Shown: positions 52,180 to 60,940 of the stretch, one piece after another
Numbering within the stretch: the first letter of the stretch is position 1
How the letters are laid out: each line of letters opens with the position of its first letter
Source of the DNA: Streptomyces justiciae
GTDB taxonomy: Bacteria > Actinomycetota > Actinomycetes > Streptomycetales > Streptomycetaceae
Assembly: GCF_015163075.1 (NCBI RefSeq)
Contig: NZ_JADDXU010000022.1
Coordinates: 84,955 to 148,954, forward strand
Direction: 5' to 3'
DNA: 64,000 bases
Notes under the pieces: generated by a model
What the model saw: the letters and a program-made list of their open reading frames with translations, nothing else
Told to the model about the DNA's origin: nothing
Databases searched by the model: none
Program-made: the position numbers and the translations under genes

Positions 52180-52242
52180 GGTGACAGGTCGGGCGAGTTC
52201 CGCGGAACCCACCAGCGGGAGGCCTGACGCCAAGGGCCCACC

Positions 52243-52275
52243 GAGCCCCTCGGAGCCGACCGCTCCGAGGGGCTC
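52243..52275. terminator. Bidirectional terminator
   Basis: GAGCCCCTCGGAG / CTCCGAGGGGCTC, perfect 13-bp stem, 7-base loop, between the convergent exporter and maleylacetate reductase genes. Confidence 0.88.
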
Positions 52276-52284
52276 GCTCCTGTC

Positions 52285-53361
52285 CTACGACCGCTCCGGC
52301 GCCGCGCCCTCGAACGCGGCCCGCAGCAGCGCCAGCACGCCGTCCGCCGTGACCTCACGGGGGTTGGGGTACGCCTGACCCGCCGCCTGCTCGGCCGCCA
52401 CCGCCAAGTCGGCTTCCTTGAGGCCGAGTTCGGCGATGGAGCGTGGTGCGCCGAGGTCACCGGCCAGTCGCCACAGGGCCGTTGGGGCGTCGGGCGCGTC
52501 CAGCGCGCGGGCGACGGCGGCCGCCGCCTCGGGGGCCGCGGGGGCGTTGTACGCCAGGGCGTACGGCAGGACCACGGTGTGGGTCTCGGCGTGGGGCAGG
52601 CCGAAGGTGCCGCCGAGGACATGGCAGAGCTTGTGGTGCAGGCCCATGGTGGTGGCGCCCAGGCAGGAGCCGCAGAGCCAGGCGCCGTAGAGGGCGCGGC
52701 TGCGGGCGTCCAGGTTCCGGGGATCGGCGGCCAGTTGGGGCAGCGCGCCCGCCATGGCTCGTACGCCTTCCTCGGCGGTCAGCGCGATCAGGGGTGAGGT
52801 GTCGGGGGCGTACAGGGCCTCGACGGCGTGGGCGATCGCGTTGACGCCGCTGGTGACGGAGAGCGGGACGGAGAGGGAGAGGGTGAGCTCGGGGTCGTAG
52901 ACGATGCTGCGGGGCAGGACGGACGGGTCGCGGCCGGTGCGTTTGGCGCCGTGTTCGGTCAGGCCCCACACCGGAGTTGCCTCCGATCCTGAGTACGTGG
53001 AGGGGACGGCGATCAGCGGCAGGCCGGTGCGCAGGGCGATCGCCTTGCCGAGGCCGATGGCCGAGCCGCCGCCGACCGCGACGCAGCCGTCCGCGTCCGC
53101 GGCCCGGGCCACCTCCACTGCGCGGGCGGCGACTTCGACGGGGACGTGCATCCTGGCCCCGGTGTGCAGGCCCGCGCAGGCCGGGCCGAGGGAGTCGGCG
53201 ACCGCCTGCGCGGTGTCGGCGCCGTGCGTGCCGGACACCACCAACAGCCGCCGCAGGCCCAGCCGTTGGGCCTCCCCCGCGGTTGCCGTCGTCGCGGCGC
53301 CGGGGCGGAAGACGACCCGCATGGGCGGTGTCTCGTGGGTGAAGGCGGCGAGGGGGTTCAC
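52285..53361 (-). CDS. macA: Maleylacetate reductase
   Basis: 358 residues of the iron-alcohol dehydrogenase family: VGGGSAIGLGKAIAL, VPSTYSGSEATPVWGLTE, SGVNAIAHAVEALY and GLHHKLCHVLGGTFGLPHAETHTVVLPY are all maleylacetate reductase hallmarks. It reduces maleylacetate to 3-oxoadipate with NAD(P)H. Its start overlaps the hydroxyquinol dioxygenase stop by 4 bp, so it forms the classical hydroxyquinol pair. Confidence 0.93.
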   Translation of the reverse strand: MNPLAAFTHETPPMRVVFRPGAATTATAGEAQRLGLRRLLVVSGTHGADTAQAVADSLGPACAGLHTGARMHVPVEVAARAVEVARAADADGCVAVGGGSAIGLGKAIALRTGLPLIAVPSTYSGSEATPVWGLTEHGAKRTGRDPSVLPRSIVYDPELTLSLSVPLSVTSGVNAIAHAVEALYAPDTSPLIALTAEEGVRAMAGALPQLAADPRNLDARSRALYGAWLCGSCLGATTMGLHHKLCHVLGGTFGLPHAETHTVVLPYALAYNAPAAPEAAAAVARALDAPDAPTALWRLAGDLGAPRSIAELGLKEADLAVAAEQAAGQAYPNPREVTADGVLALLRAAFEGAAPERS

Positions 53362-54209
53362 GCGCGCTCCAGTACGAGGTCGATGTGCGCGTGCCGGAAG
53401 GGGTTCGGCACGCCCAACTCCGCGGCCAGGGACGGGTCGTCGGTCGGGGTGAAGTCGCGGACGAGGCTCTGCTTGACGGCGAACACCGCGTCCGAGTCGA
53501 GGTACTTGTCGCCCGCCACGAAGATGTGCGTGGTGACCGGGGTGTGGTCGGGGGCCGAGGCGATGAAGTGGATGTGGGCGGGGCGGTAGGGGTGGCGGCC
53601 GGTGGCCCGGAGGAGGTCACCGACGGGGCCGTCGGTGGGGATCGGGTAGGAGCTCGGGACGCAGGTGCGGAAGTGGAAGCGGCCCTCGGTGTCCGTGGTG
53701 AACAGGCCGCGGCCGTTGCCCGCCGGCTGGACGTCCGGCTGCTGGACGTCGTAGAACCCCTGGGCGTTCGCCTGCCACACGTCCAGGGTCGCGCCCGGCA
53801 GCGGGGTGCCGGGCGCGGAGAGGACGCGGCCGCTCACCACACAGGGCTCGCCGTCGCCCACGAGGTCGATGTCCGCGCCGAGTTCGCGGACCGGGGACTC
53901 GGTCATGTGGAAGGGGCCGAGGACGGTCGACTCGGTGGCGTCGGGCGTGCTGTGGCCGTGGAGGGTCTCCAGCAGCATCGACAGGCCGAGGACGTCCGAC
54001 AGGAGGATGAACTCCTGCCGGGTGTCCGTGCAGGTCTGCCCGGTCGCCGTGAGGAAGCGGATCGCCGCCTCCCACTCCCCCTGGGTCAGCCGCGTCTCGC
54101 GGGCGAAGTCGTGCAGATGGCGGACGAGGGCGGTGAGCAGCTCGCGCAGGCGCGGGTCCGCGGTGTCGCGCAGGCTGTGGATCGCCTCGTCGGTCACGTC
54201 GGTGGTCAT
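53358..54209 (-). CDS. Hydroxyquinol 1,2-dioxygenase (intradiol)
   Basis: 283 residues. The N-terminal dimerisation domain (about 10-85) precedes the catalytic domain. Iron ligands are Tyr153 (FYDVQQ), Tyr188 (SSYPIP) and His212/His214 (AHIHF), so all four are present. DVWQANAQGFYD and PTDGPVGDLLRATGRHPYRPAHIHF fit the hydroxyquinol subgroup. It opens 1,2,4-trihydroxybenzene to maleylacetate for the next enzyme. No oxygenase that makes hydroxyquinol is next to it. Confidence 0.93.
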   Translation of the reverse strand: MTTDVTDEAIHSLRDTADPRLRELLTALVRHLHDFARETRLTQGEWEAAIRFLTATGQTCTDTRQEFILLSDVLGLSMLLETLHGHSTPDATESTVLGPFHMTESPVRELGADIDLVGDGEPCVVSGRVLSAPGTPLPGATLDVWQANAQGFYDVQQPDVQPAGNGRGLFTTDTEGRFHFRTCVPSSYPIPTDGPVGDLLRATGRHPYRPAHIHFIASAPDHTPVTTHIFVAGDKYLDSDAVFAVKQSLVRDFTPTDDPSLAAELGVPNPFRHAHIDLVLERA

Positions 54210-54249
54210 GTGGGCTCCCTTCCCCGGCAGGCCACGACCTTACGCTCCG

Positions 54250-54765
54250 TCACTTGATGACGGCGTTGGCCACGACCACCCCCACGCCCAGCAGCGCGTC
54301 CACCGCGCCGATGAGCAGGGCCGTGGCCCAGGGCCGGTGGGCCCAGCGGGCCGTCACCAGGCCGAGTCCGAACAGCAGGGTGATGTTCAGGGCGAACGCC
54401 GGGTACTCCACGCCCTTCGCGGGCCACCAGCCCCAGCCCGCGCCGGCCAGCACCGCGACGGTGGGCAGGACGGCCGCGATCAGGGGCCACTCGTTGATCA
54501 GCGTGCGCAGGGCGTCCCCGCGGCGGTGCGGGGTGCGTTCGGCGATGTAGTGGGCGTAGCCGTGGGCCAGGGCGGAGGCGAAGGCCGTGACCAGGAGCCA
54601 CAGGGCGTCGTAGCGGCGGCTGTCCTGGGAGGTGTGGCCGTACTGCGTGAGCGCGGCGACCATCGAGCAGGCGAGGACGGCGCCGTAGACGCCGCCGAAC
54701 AGGACGGCCTCGCGGGTGTCGTGCGGGTGCGGTGCGTCGGCGGTCCGTGCCGCAGCCTGTGCCAT
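54250..54765 (-). CDS. Integral membrane protein, unknown function
   Basis: 171 residues from ATG 54765, chosen for the GGGAG site; upstream in-frame ATGs (54786, 54852) lack one. Five to six TM helices starting with AVLFGGVYGAVLACSMVAAL. There are Arg/His-rich loops. I do not recognise a family. It precedes the hydroxyquinol dioxygenase by 40 bp on the same strand, so it may be co-transcribed. Confidence 0.65.
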   Translation of the reverse strand: MAQAAARTADAPHPHDTREAVLFGGVYGAVLACSMVAALTQYGHTSQDSRRYDALWLLVTAFASALAHGYAHYIAERTPHRRGDALRTLINEWPLIAAVLPTVAVLAGAGWGWWPAKGVEYPAFALNITLLFGLGLVTARWAHRPWATALLIGAVDALLGVGVVVANAVIK

Positions 54766-54887
54766 GTCTCCCACGATCAGGCGCATCACGGCGGGCCGCC
54801 AGTCGCGACGAAGTGTCGTCCCACCTGGGCCGATACCCCACACCCTGTCCACGGCCGAGGAGCGTGCGCGCTGGCTAGGGTCATCCC

Positions 54888-55250
54888 ATGAGTCCCACGA
54901 GTCCCTTGAGCCACAGTTTCGTGGTCCACGTCCCCGCCGCCGAGCTCGAACCCGAGCCCCTCGCCCCGGAGCAGATCGTCTCCGGAACGCCCGAGGTGAC
55001 CGGGAAGGTGGTCTGGGAGTCGGCGGACGGCAAGCAGATCCGCGGCGTCTGGCAGATCACGCCGGGCGTCGTCACCGACACCGAGTCGGACGAGCTGTTC
55101 GTGGTGATCAGCGGGTCGGCCACCGTCGCGGTGGAGGGCGGGCCGACGCTGGAGGTCGGGCCCGGCGACATGGCCGTACTCCGTGCGGGCGACCGTACGA
55201 CGTGGACCGTGCACGAGACGCTGCGCAAGGCGTACGCGATCAACCTGTGA
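54888..55250 (+). CDS. Cupin-domain protein
   Basis: 120 residues. The cupin barrel is visible (GVWQITPGVVTDTESDELFVVISGSATVAVEGGPTLEVGPGDMAVL), but the first-motif His ligands are replaced (TDTESDE), as in the DUF861/AraC-like EutQ-type cupins. It may bind a small ligand or sugar acid rather than a catalytic metal. It stands alone between a divergent membrane gene and the convergent LacI regulator. Confidence 0.85.
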   Translation: MSPTSPLSHSFVVHVPAAELEPEPLAPEQIVSGTPEVTGKVVWESADGKQIRGVWQITPGVVTDTESDELFVVISGSATVAVEGGPTLEVGPGDMAVLRAGDRTTWTVHETLRKAYAINL

Positions 55251-55277
55251 GCCGAGTGAGACCAGGCCTTACCGCCG

Positions 55278-56303
55278 TCAGTCCCGGCTCGGCATGTTGT
55301 ACGGGGTCACGACCTGGATCGCGGACGGCAGTGTCGGTCCCGCCGGGGGCAGTGCGCCGTGGGCCCGCATGACGAGGTGGCAGGCTTCGCGCAGGTCCTG
55401 GCGCAGGTCGTGGTGGAGGACCGCGGAGAGGCGGTGCTCACTCAGCAGGCGGGTGTTGTCGTGGTCGAGGTCGTGGGCGACGAACACCGCGCACTCCCGG
55501 CCGAGGTCCTCGAAGGCGCGCAGGGTCGCGATGTTGCCGCCGCCGATGGAGTAGACGGCGCGGATGTCCGGGTCGCGGGCGAGGGCGGCGCGGACGAGGT
55601 CGTACTGGGTGGCGTCCAGGCCCTGGCCCTCGGCTATCTCGACGAGCGTGCGGTCGGGGTGGTGGGCCCGCATGGCGCCGCGGAAGCCCATCTCGCGCTC
55701 CTCCTCGTTGCGGAAGAAGCCGCTGCTGAGGCTGGTGAGGACGTTGCCGGGCCGGTCCCCCAGCCACTGGCCCATGAGGTACGCGGCCGTCGCCCCGGCC
55801 GCCCGGTTGTCGATGCCGACGTAGCCGAGGCGGGCGCTGGCGGGCAGGTCGGTGACCAGGGTGACCACGGGGATGCCGGCGGCGACCAGGCGGCCGACGG
55901 CAGCGGTGACCTCGGGGACGTCCGGCGCCTTGAGGATCACGCCCTGGGAGCCGCGTCGGGCTATCCGGTCCAGGGTGCGGATCTGCTCCTCGACCGGGCC
56001 GGTCTCCCGGAAGTGGAAGCGGGAGCGCACGACCGCCGGGTGCAGGGCGGGCAGTTCCGCCTCCAGCGCGGCCCGGACGGCGGTGCTGAACCGCTCGGGC
56101 GCCTGCATCACTATGTCGATCATGAAGGTGCGGCCCACCAGCCGGACCTGGGTGCGCTGCCGGTCGAGGTCGGCGATGGCCTGCTGGACCTCACGCGCCG
56201 TGCTCTCCCGGACGCCGCCCCTGCCGTTCAGGACCCGGTCCACCGTGGCCTCGCTCAAACCTGCCTGACGTGCGATTTCCCGGATCGGGAAGGGGTGGCC
56301 CAT
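55278..56303 (-). CDS. LacI-family regulator
   Basis: 341 residues. HTH FPIREIARQAGLSEATVDRVLNGRGGVRESTAREVQQAI at the N-terminus, then a periplasmic-binding-like ligand domain. It lacks the common second YRPN hinge, like the sugar-ABC-linked DUF4865/PBP1 group. Divergent from the PhyH/SDR/Gfo-Idh operon, with repeats in the 130-bp gap, so it likely represses that operon until a sugar or polyol is present. Confidence 0.88.
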   Translation of the reverse strand: MGHPFPIREIARQAGLSEATVDRVLNGRGGVRESTAREVQQAIADLDRQRTQVRLVGRTFMIDIVMQAPERFSTAVRAALEAELPALHPAVVRSRFHFRETGPVEEQIRTLDRIARRGSQGVILKAPDVPEVTAAVGRLVAAGIPVVTLVTDLPASARLGYVGIDNRAAGATAAYLMGQWLGDRPGNVLTSLSSGFFRNEEEREMGFRGAMRAHHPDRTLVEIAEGQGLDATQYDLVRAALARDPDIRAVYSIGGGNIATLRAFEDLGRECAVFVAHDLDHDNTRLLSEHRLSAVLHHDLRQDLREACHLVMRAHGALPPAGPTLPSAIQVVTPYNMPSRD

Positions 56304-56370
56304 GGGCAGGCTCCTTGAGGGGTTTTTGATGGCTCCGTGCCGGTTGTTCGACGGGTTTGTACTGACAAGA

Positions 56371-56416
56371 ATGACAGCGCTGCGTCGCCCCTGTCATCCA
56401 AGCGCTGCGTCGCCCC
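56371..56416. repeat. Direct and inverted repeats in the LacI/PhyH promoter region
   Basis: AGCGCTGCGTCGCCCC occurs twice, at 56376-56391 and 56401-56416, 25 bp apart. ATGACAG (56371-56377) and CTGTCAT (56391-56397) flank the first copy as an inverted repeat. Candidate LacI operator; the repeat could also be a recent duplication. Confidence 0.6.
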
Positions 56417-56434
56417 GTCACCGAGAGGACACCG

Positions 56435-57601
56435 ATGTCCTTCACCGCCGTACACCGCCGGGCCTGGCTGTCCGAGCAGGACTGCGACCTCGCCGCCCTG
56501 CGCCCGCTCGTCGAGCGCGCCACCGACCCGGCCGACTACCCGTACGCCGCCGCCGTGGAGCGGAACGTCCTGCTCTACGACAGTGAGCGCGTCGGGGCGG
56601 CCGAGGACCGCCGTGAGGTCCAGGAGGAGCTGGTGCGGGCCCTCACCGACGGGCCCGGGGTCGTGGTCTTCCGGGGCGCGTTCCCCGACGCCGCGGTCGT
56701 GGACCGGGCCAGCGCGGTGTTCGAGGCGCTGATCCGCGAGCAGGACGCGGCGGGCACCACCGCCGGGGACCACTTCGCGAAGCCCGGCGCCAACGAGCGG
56801 GTGTGGAACGCGCTGGAGAAGGCCGCGCTGTACGACCCGACGGCGTTCGCCGACTACTACGCCAACCCCGTGCTCGCGCTGGTCTCCGAGGCCTGGCTGG
56901 GCCCCGGCTACCAGGTCACCTCCCAGGTCAACGTGGTCAACCCGGGCGGCCTCGCCCAGACCGCGCACCGCGACTACCACCTCGGTTTCCTCTCCGACGA
57001 GGTCGCCGCCGCCTACCCGGCCCATGTGCACCGCCTCTCCCCCGTGCTCACGCTCCAGGGCGCGGTCGCGCACTGCGACATGCCGGTGGAGTCCGGCCCG
57101 ACGCTGTACCTGCCGTACTCGCAGACGTTCGAGCCGGGCTATCTGGCGTGGCGGCGGCCGGAGTTCCAGGCGTACTTCAAGGAGCACCACGTCCAGCTGC
57201 CGCTGGCCAAGGGCGACGCCGTCTTCTTCAACCCGGCGCTGTTCCACGCGGCCGGCACCAACCGCACCACCGATGTCCGGCGGGTCGCCAACCTGCTCCA
57301 GGTGTCCTCGGCGTTCGGGCGGGCCATGGAGACCGTGGACCGGGAGACGATGGCGAACGCGGTCTACCCCGTGCTGCTGCGCCGCGCCACGGAGGGCGCG
57401 AGCGAGGAGTGGCTGGCCAACGTGATCGCCGCCAGCGCCGAGGGCTACCCCTTCCCCACCAACCTCGACAGCGATCCCCCGGTCGACGGTCTGGCCCCGC
57501 CCTCCCAGGCGGACCTTGTCCGGCGGGCGCTGCGCGAGCGGTGGACGCCGCGGACGCTGCGGGACGAGCTGCGGGCGGCCGCCGAGCGGCGCGAGAGCTG
57601 A
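56435..57601 (+). CDS. Phytanoyl-CoA dioxygenase (PhyH)-family Fe(II)/2-oxoglutarate enzyme
   Basis: 388 residues. The iron site HxD is His178-x-Asp180 in TAHRDYH with the distal His at about 271 (LFHAAGTNRT). FVV strand GPGVVVFRGAFPD precedes it. GAGAGGACACCG lies before the ATG. Family members hydroxylate alkanes, peptides or sugars; in this operon, followed by SDR and IolG-like genes, a polyol or sugar-derived substrate is plausible. First gene of the LacI-linked operon. Confidence 0.88.
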   Translation: MSFTAVHRRAWLSEQDCDLAALRPLVERATDPADYPYAAAVERNVLLYDSERVGAAEDRREVQEELVRALTDGPGVVVFRGAFPDAAVVDRASAVFEALIREQDAAGTTAGDHFAKPGANERVWNALEKAALYDPTAFADYYANPVLALVSEAWLGPGYQVTSQVNVVNPGGLAQTAHRDYHLGFLSDEVAAAYPAHVHRLSPVLTLQGAVAHCDMPVESGPTLYLPYSQTFEPGYLAWRRPEFQAYFKEHHVQLPLAKGDAVFFNPALFHAAGTNRTTDVRRVANLLQVSSAFGRAMETVDRETMANAVYPVLLRRATEGASEEWLANVIAASAEGYPFPTNLDSDPPVDGLAPPSQADLVRRALRERWTPRTLRDELRAAAERRES

Positions 57602-57616
57602 AAGGACCTGGATTTC

Positions 57617-58393
57617 ATGGCACTTCTCGACGACAAGGTCGTCCTCGTCAACGGCGGGAGCCAGGGCGTGGGCGCCGCGATCGCGCGGGCCGCGGTGCGC
57701 GAGGGCGCGGTCGTGGCCGTGTCCGGGCGGCGCCCGGAGCCGGGCGAGGCGCTGGTGGCGGAGCTGACGGCGGCGGGCGGCAAGGCGATGTTCGTACGGG
57801 CCGACCTCGCGGACGCCGAGCAGGCGAAGGGGTCGGTGGCGTCCGTGGTCGCCGCGTACGGCCGGATCGACTGCCTGGTGAACTCGGCGGGGCTCACCTC
57901 CCGGGGCACGCTCCTCGACACCACGCCCGAGCTGTTCGACCAGCACATCGCGATCAACCTCAAGGCGCCGTTCTTCGCGATGCAGGCCGCGGTCGCCGAC
58001 ATGGTGGGGCGCAAGGCGCCCGGCACGGTCGTCAACATCATCACCTCCTCGGCGCACGGCGGGCAGCCGTTCCTCGCCCCGTACGTCGCCGCGAAGGCCG
58101 GGCTGATCGGCCTGACCCGCAACGCCGCGCACGCGCACCGCTGGGACCGGGTGCGGATCAACGGCCTGAACATCGGCTGGACGGCGACCGAGGGCGAGGA
58201 CGCCACCCAGAAGACCTTCCACGGCGCCGCCGACGACTGGCGTGAGCAGGCCGCCGCGAAGCTGCCGATGGGCAAGCTGGGCCAGCCCGATGAGATCGCC
58301 GACTTCGTGGTGTTGCTGCTGTCTGATCGGTCGGGCGTGGTCACCGGATCGGTGATCGACTGGGACCAGAACGTGCTCGGCGGACTCGACTAG
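57617..58393 (+). CDS. Short-chain dehydrogenase/reductase
   Basis: 258 residues. Cofactor motif VNGGSQGVGAAIA (NAD(P) Gly-rich loop), NSAGL, catalytic Ser in ITSSAHGG, Tyr156 and Lys160 in YVAAKAG. It oxidises or reduces an alcohol/ketone, probably of the pathway that starts with the PhyH-type enzyme 15 bp upstream. Confidence 0.92.
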   Translation: MALLDDKVVLVNGGSQGVGAAIARAAVREGAVVAVSGRRPEPGEALVAELTAAGGKAMFVRADLADAEQAKGSVASVVAAYGRIDCLVNSAGLTSRGTLLDTTPELFDQHIAINLKAPFFAMQAAVADMVGRKAPGTVVNIITSSAHGGQPFLAPYVAAKAGLIGLTRNAAHAHRWDRVRINGLNIGWTATEGEDATQKTFHGAADDWREQAAAKLPMGKLGQPDEIADFVVLLLSDRSGVVTGSVIDWDQNVLGGLD

Positions 58394-58437
58394 CACCACC
58401 GTTCTCCCGTAAGAACCCTCAAGGAGCTGCAACCCCC

Positions 58438-59442
58438 ATGCGCATCGGAATCCTCGGCCTCGGCCGTATCGGCGCCTTTCACGCCGAGACCCTCTCCGGA
58501 CTCGACGCGGTCGAGTCGCTCGTCCTCACCGACCCGTTCGCGGACGCCGCCAAGGCCGCCGCGGAGAAGTTCGGCGGCGAGGTCGTGGACTCGCCGGAGG
58601 CCCTGCTGGCCGCCGGCGTGGACGGCATCGTCGTGGCCGCGGCGACGGACGCCCACCCGGCGCTGATCCTGGCCGGTGTCGAGGCCGGCATCCCGGTCTT
58701 CTGCGAGAAGCCCGTCGCCAAGCACATGAGCGAGGGCGTCGAGGTCCTCAAGGCGATCCAGGGCACCGACGTGCCGATCCAGATCGGCTACAACCGGCGC
58801 TTCGACGCCGGCTTCGTGGCCGCGCGGGCCGCCGTGCAGTCCGGTGAGCTCGGCAAGCTGCACACCGTACGGTCCACGACCCTGGACCCGGCGCCGCCGC
58901 CCGCCGCGTACGTCGCCGCCTCCGGGGGCATCTTCCGCGACTGCTCGGTGCACGACTTCGACATCATCCGCTGGGTGACCGGCCGCGAGGTCGTCGAGGT
59001 GTACGCCGTCGGCGGCAACCGGGGCGCCGACTACATCAAGGCGGCCGGCGACGCCGACACCACCGGCGCGATCCTCACCCTCGACGACGGCACGATCGCG
59101 GTGATCTCCAACTCCCGCCACAACAAGCGGGGTTACGACGTCCGCATGGAGCTGCACGGCTTCGAGGACTCCATCGCGGTCGGCCTGGAGGACAAGCTGC
59201 CGCTGCGCTCGGTCGAGCCCGGGGTGACGTTCCCGGCCGGGACGCCGCACGACTTCTTCATGGACCGCTTCACCGCCGCCTACCGCGCCGAACTCACCGC
59301 GTTCACCGAGGTCGTGGCGGGCAAGCGGCCCTCCCCGTGCACGGTGGAGGACGCCCTGGAGGCGGGCTGGATCGCCGAGGCGTGCACACTGTCCCTGCAC
59401 GAGCACCGCCCCGTCACCATCGAGGAGGTACGGCAGGCATGA
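58438..59442 (+). CDS. Gfo/Idh/MocA-family dehydrogenase (inositol 2-dehydrogenase type)
   Basis: 334 residues. N-terminal Rossmann GILGLGRIGAFHAETL, catalytic EKP in FCEKPVAKHM, GYNRRFDAGF and the HDFDIIRW histidine. It matches IolG-type myo- or scyllo-inositol dehydrogenases. AAGGAGCTGC precedes the ATG. ATGA overlap couples it to the next Gfo/Idh/MocA gene. Confidence 0.9.
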   Translation: MRIGILGLGRIGAFHAETLSGLDAVESLVLTDPFADAAKAAAEKFGGEVVDSPEALLAAGVDGIVVAAATDAHPALILAGVEAGIPVFCEKPVAKHMSEGVEVLKAIQGTDVPIQIGYNRRFDAGFVAARAAVQSGELGKLHTVRSTTLDPAPPPAAYVAASGGIFRDCSVHDFDIIRWVTGREVVEVYAVGGNRGADYIKAAGDADTTGAILTLDDGTIAVISNSRHNKRGYDVRMELHGFEDSIAVGLEDKLPLRSVEPGVTFPAGTPHDFFMDRFTAAYRAELTAFTEVVAGKRPSPCTVEDALEAGWIAEACTLSLHEHRPVTIEEVRQA

Positions 59443-60467
59443 GCGAACCGGGCCGGGAACCACTGCGCATCGGAGTACTGGGAGCCGCGCGGATCACCGC
59501 CAACTCCCTGATCGGTCCGGCCCGTTCGACCGGCCACCGCGTCGTCGCGGTGGCCGCCCGCGACCGGTCCCGCGCCGAGGAGTTCGCGCGCGAGCACGGC
59601 GTGGAGCGGGTCGTCGGCTCCTACGCCGCCCTGATCGCGGACCCCGAGGTCGAGGTCGTCTACAACCCCCTCGCGAACGGTCTGCACGGGCCGTGGAACC
59701 TGGCCGCCCTCGCGGCCGGCAAGCACGTGCTCTCCGAGAAGCCGTCGGCGAGCAACGCCGAGGAGGCCGCCGAGGTGCGGGAGGCGGCGGCGAAGTCCGG
59801 GACCGTCTTCATGGAGGCCTTCCACTACCTCTTCCACCCGGTCACCCGCCGCCTGCATGAGCTCCTGGAGAGCGGTGAACTCGGCGACCTCCAGCGGGTG
59901 GAGACGATGGTCGCGATCGCCGCGCCCCCGGACACCGACCCGCGCTGGTCGCTGCCGCTGGCCGGCGGCGCGATGATGGACCTCGGCTGCTACAGCCTGC
60001 ACGCCGTGCGCATGCTGGCCCCGTTCGGCGGCGGCGCGCCACGGCTCGTCTCCGCGCGCGGCGGCGAGCGGGCGGGGGCGCCGGGCGTGGACGAACGGCT
60101 GGACGTGGAGCTGGAGTTCCCCGGCGGGGCCACGGCGTCCGCGCGCTGTCACATGGCGTACGACGGCCTCGACATGAGCTGCCGGATCATCGGCAGCCGG
60201 GGTGAGGCGACCGCGACGAACTTCGTGCTGCCGCACCTCGACGACCAGGTCGTGGTGCGCACCGACGCGGGCGAGCGCACGGAGCGGCTCGGGACCAGGT
60301 CGTCGTACACCTACCAGTTGGACGCGTTCGCGGCGCGGGTGCGCGAGGGTGCGCCGCTGCCGCTCGACGCGGACGACGCCGTGGCGACGATGGAGCTGAT
60401 CGACGCGAGCTATCGCGCGGCGGGCTTCGAGCCGCGGCCTCGGTCGGTGGTCACGCGCCTGCCATGA
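59439..60467 (+). CDS. Gfo/Idh/MocA-family oxidoreductase (second copy)
   Basis: 342 residues from ATG 59439 with the 4-bp overlap. Rossmann IGVLGAARITANSLI, EKPSASNAEEAAE and EAFHYLFHPVTRRLHELLESGELG; this resembles the dihydrodiol/xylose dehydrogenase branch rather than IolG. So the two tandem enzymes probably act on different sugars or on successive steps. Confidence 0.88.
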   Translation: MSEPGREPLRIGVLGAARITANSLIGPARSTGHRVVAVAARDRSRAEEFAREHGVERVVGSYAALIADPEVEVVYNPLANGLHGPWNLAALAAGKHVLSEKPSASNAEEAAEVREAAAKSGTVFMEAFHYLFHPVTRRLHELLESGELGDLQRVETMVAIAAPPDTDPRWSLPLAGGAMMDLGCYSLHAVRMLAPFGGGAPRLVSARGGERAGAPGVDERLDVELEFPGGATASARCHMAYDGLDMSCRIIGSRGEATATNFVLPHLDDQVVVRTDAGERTERLGTRSSYTYQLDAFAARVREGAPLPLDADDAVATMELIDASYRAAGFEPRPRSVVTRLP

Positions 60468-60940
60468 TCGAGGGCATGGCCGCACACATCGTTCCCGCGC
60501 ACGTCACCGACATCCAGCAGGTGCTGGCGGACCACTCCCGCTACTGGGGCGAGCGCGACCTGCGCTCGCTCCATCTCCTGGCCCTGGTGCAGGAGTTCGG
60601 GTCGACGTGCCTGGTCGCCCGCGACGACACCGGCATCCTGGGCTACCTCGTCGGGTTCGTCACGCCCGACGCCACCGGGTACGTCCATCTGATCGCCACC
60701 CGCGACGACGCGCGCGGCACCGGGCTGGGACGCCGGCTGTACGACGCCTTCACCGAGGCCGCGCGGAAGCAGGGCGCGGTAAGGCTGAAGGCCATCACCT
60801 CCGTGACCAACACGGGTTCGGTCGCCTTCCACCGCGGGCTGGGCTTCGACGCCCGCGTCGAGGAGGACTACAACGGTCCCGGGCAGCCGATGGTGGTCTT
60901 CACGCGAGCGCTCCCGAAACCCGAACCCGGTCAGGCGTAG
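60464..60940 (+). CDS. GNAT-family N-acetyltransferase
   Basis: 158 residues; start ATG 60464 overlaps the previous stop by 4 bp, alternatively ATG 60476. Acetyl-CoA loop ATRDDARGTGLGRRLYDAF and SVAFHRGLGFDARVE complete the GNAT core. Last gene of the LacI-linked operon; its end overlaps the convergent IolG-like gene by 10 bp. Substrate unknown. Confidence 0.88.
   Translation: MIEGMAAHIVPAHVTDIQQVLADHSRYWGERDLRSLHLLALVQEFGSTCLVARDDTGILGYLVGFVTPDATGYVHLIATRDDARGTGLGRRLYDAFTEAARKQGAVRLKAITSVTNTGSVAFHRGLGFDARVEEDYNGPGQPMVVFTRALPKPEPGQA

Noticed and set aside
56255..58432. 725-residue minus-strand ORF
   Set aside because: Antisense to PhyH and SDR genes, low-complexity composition; not a gene.
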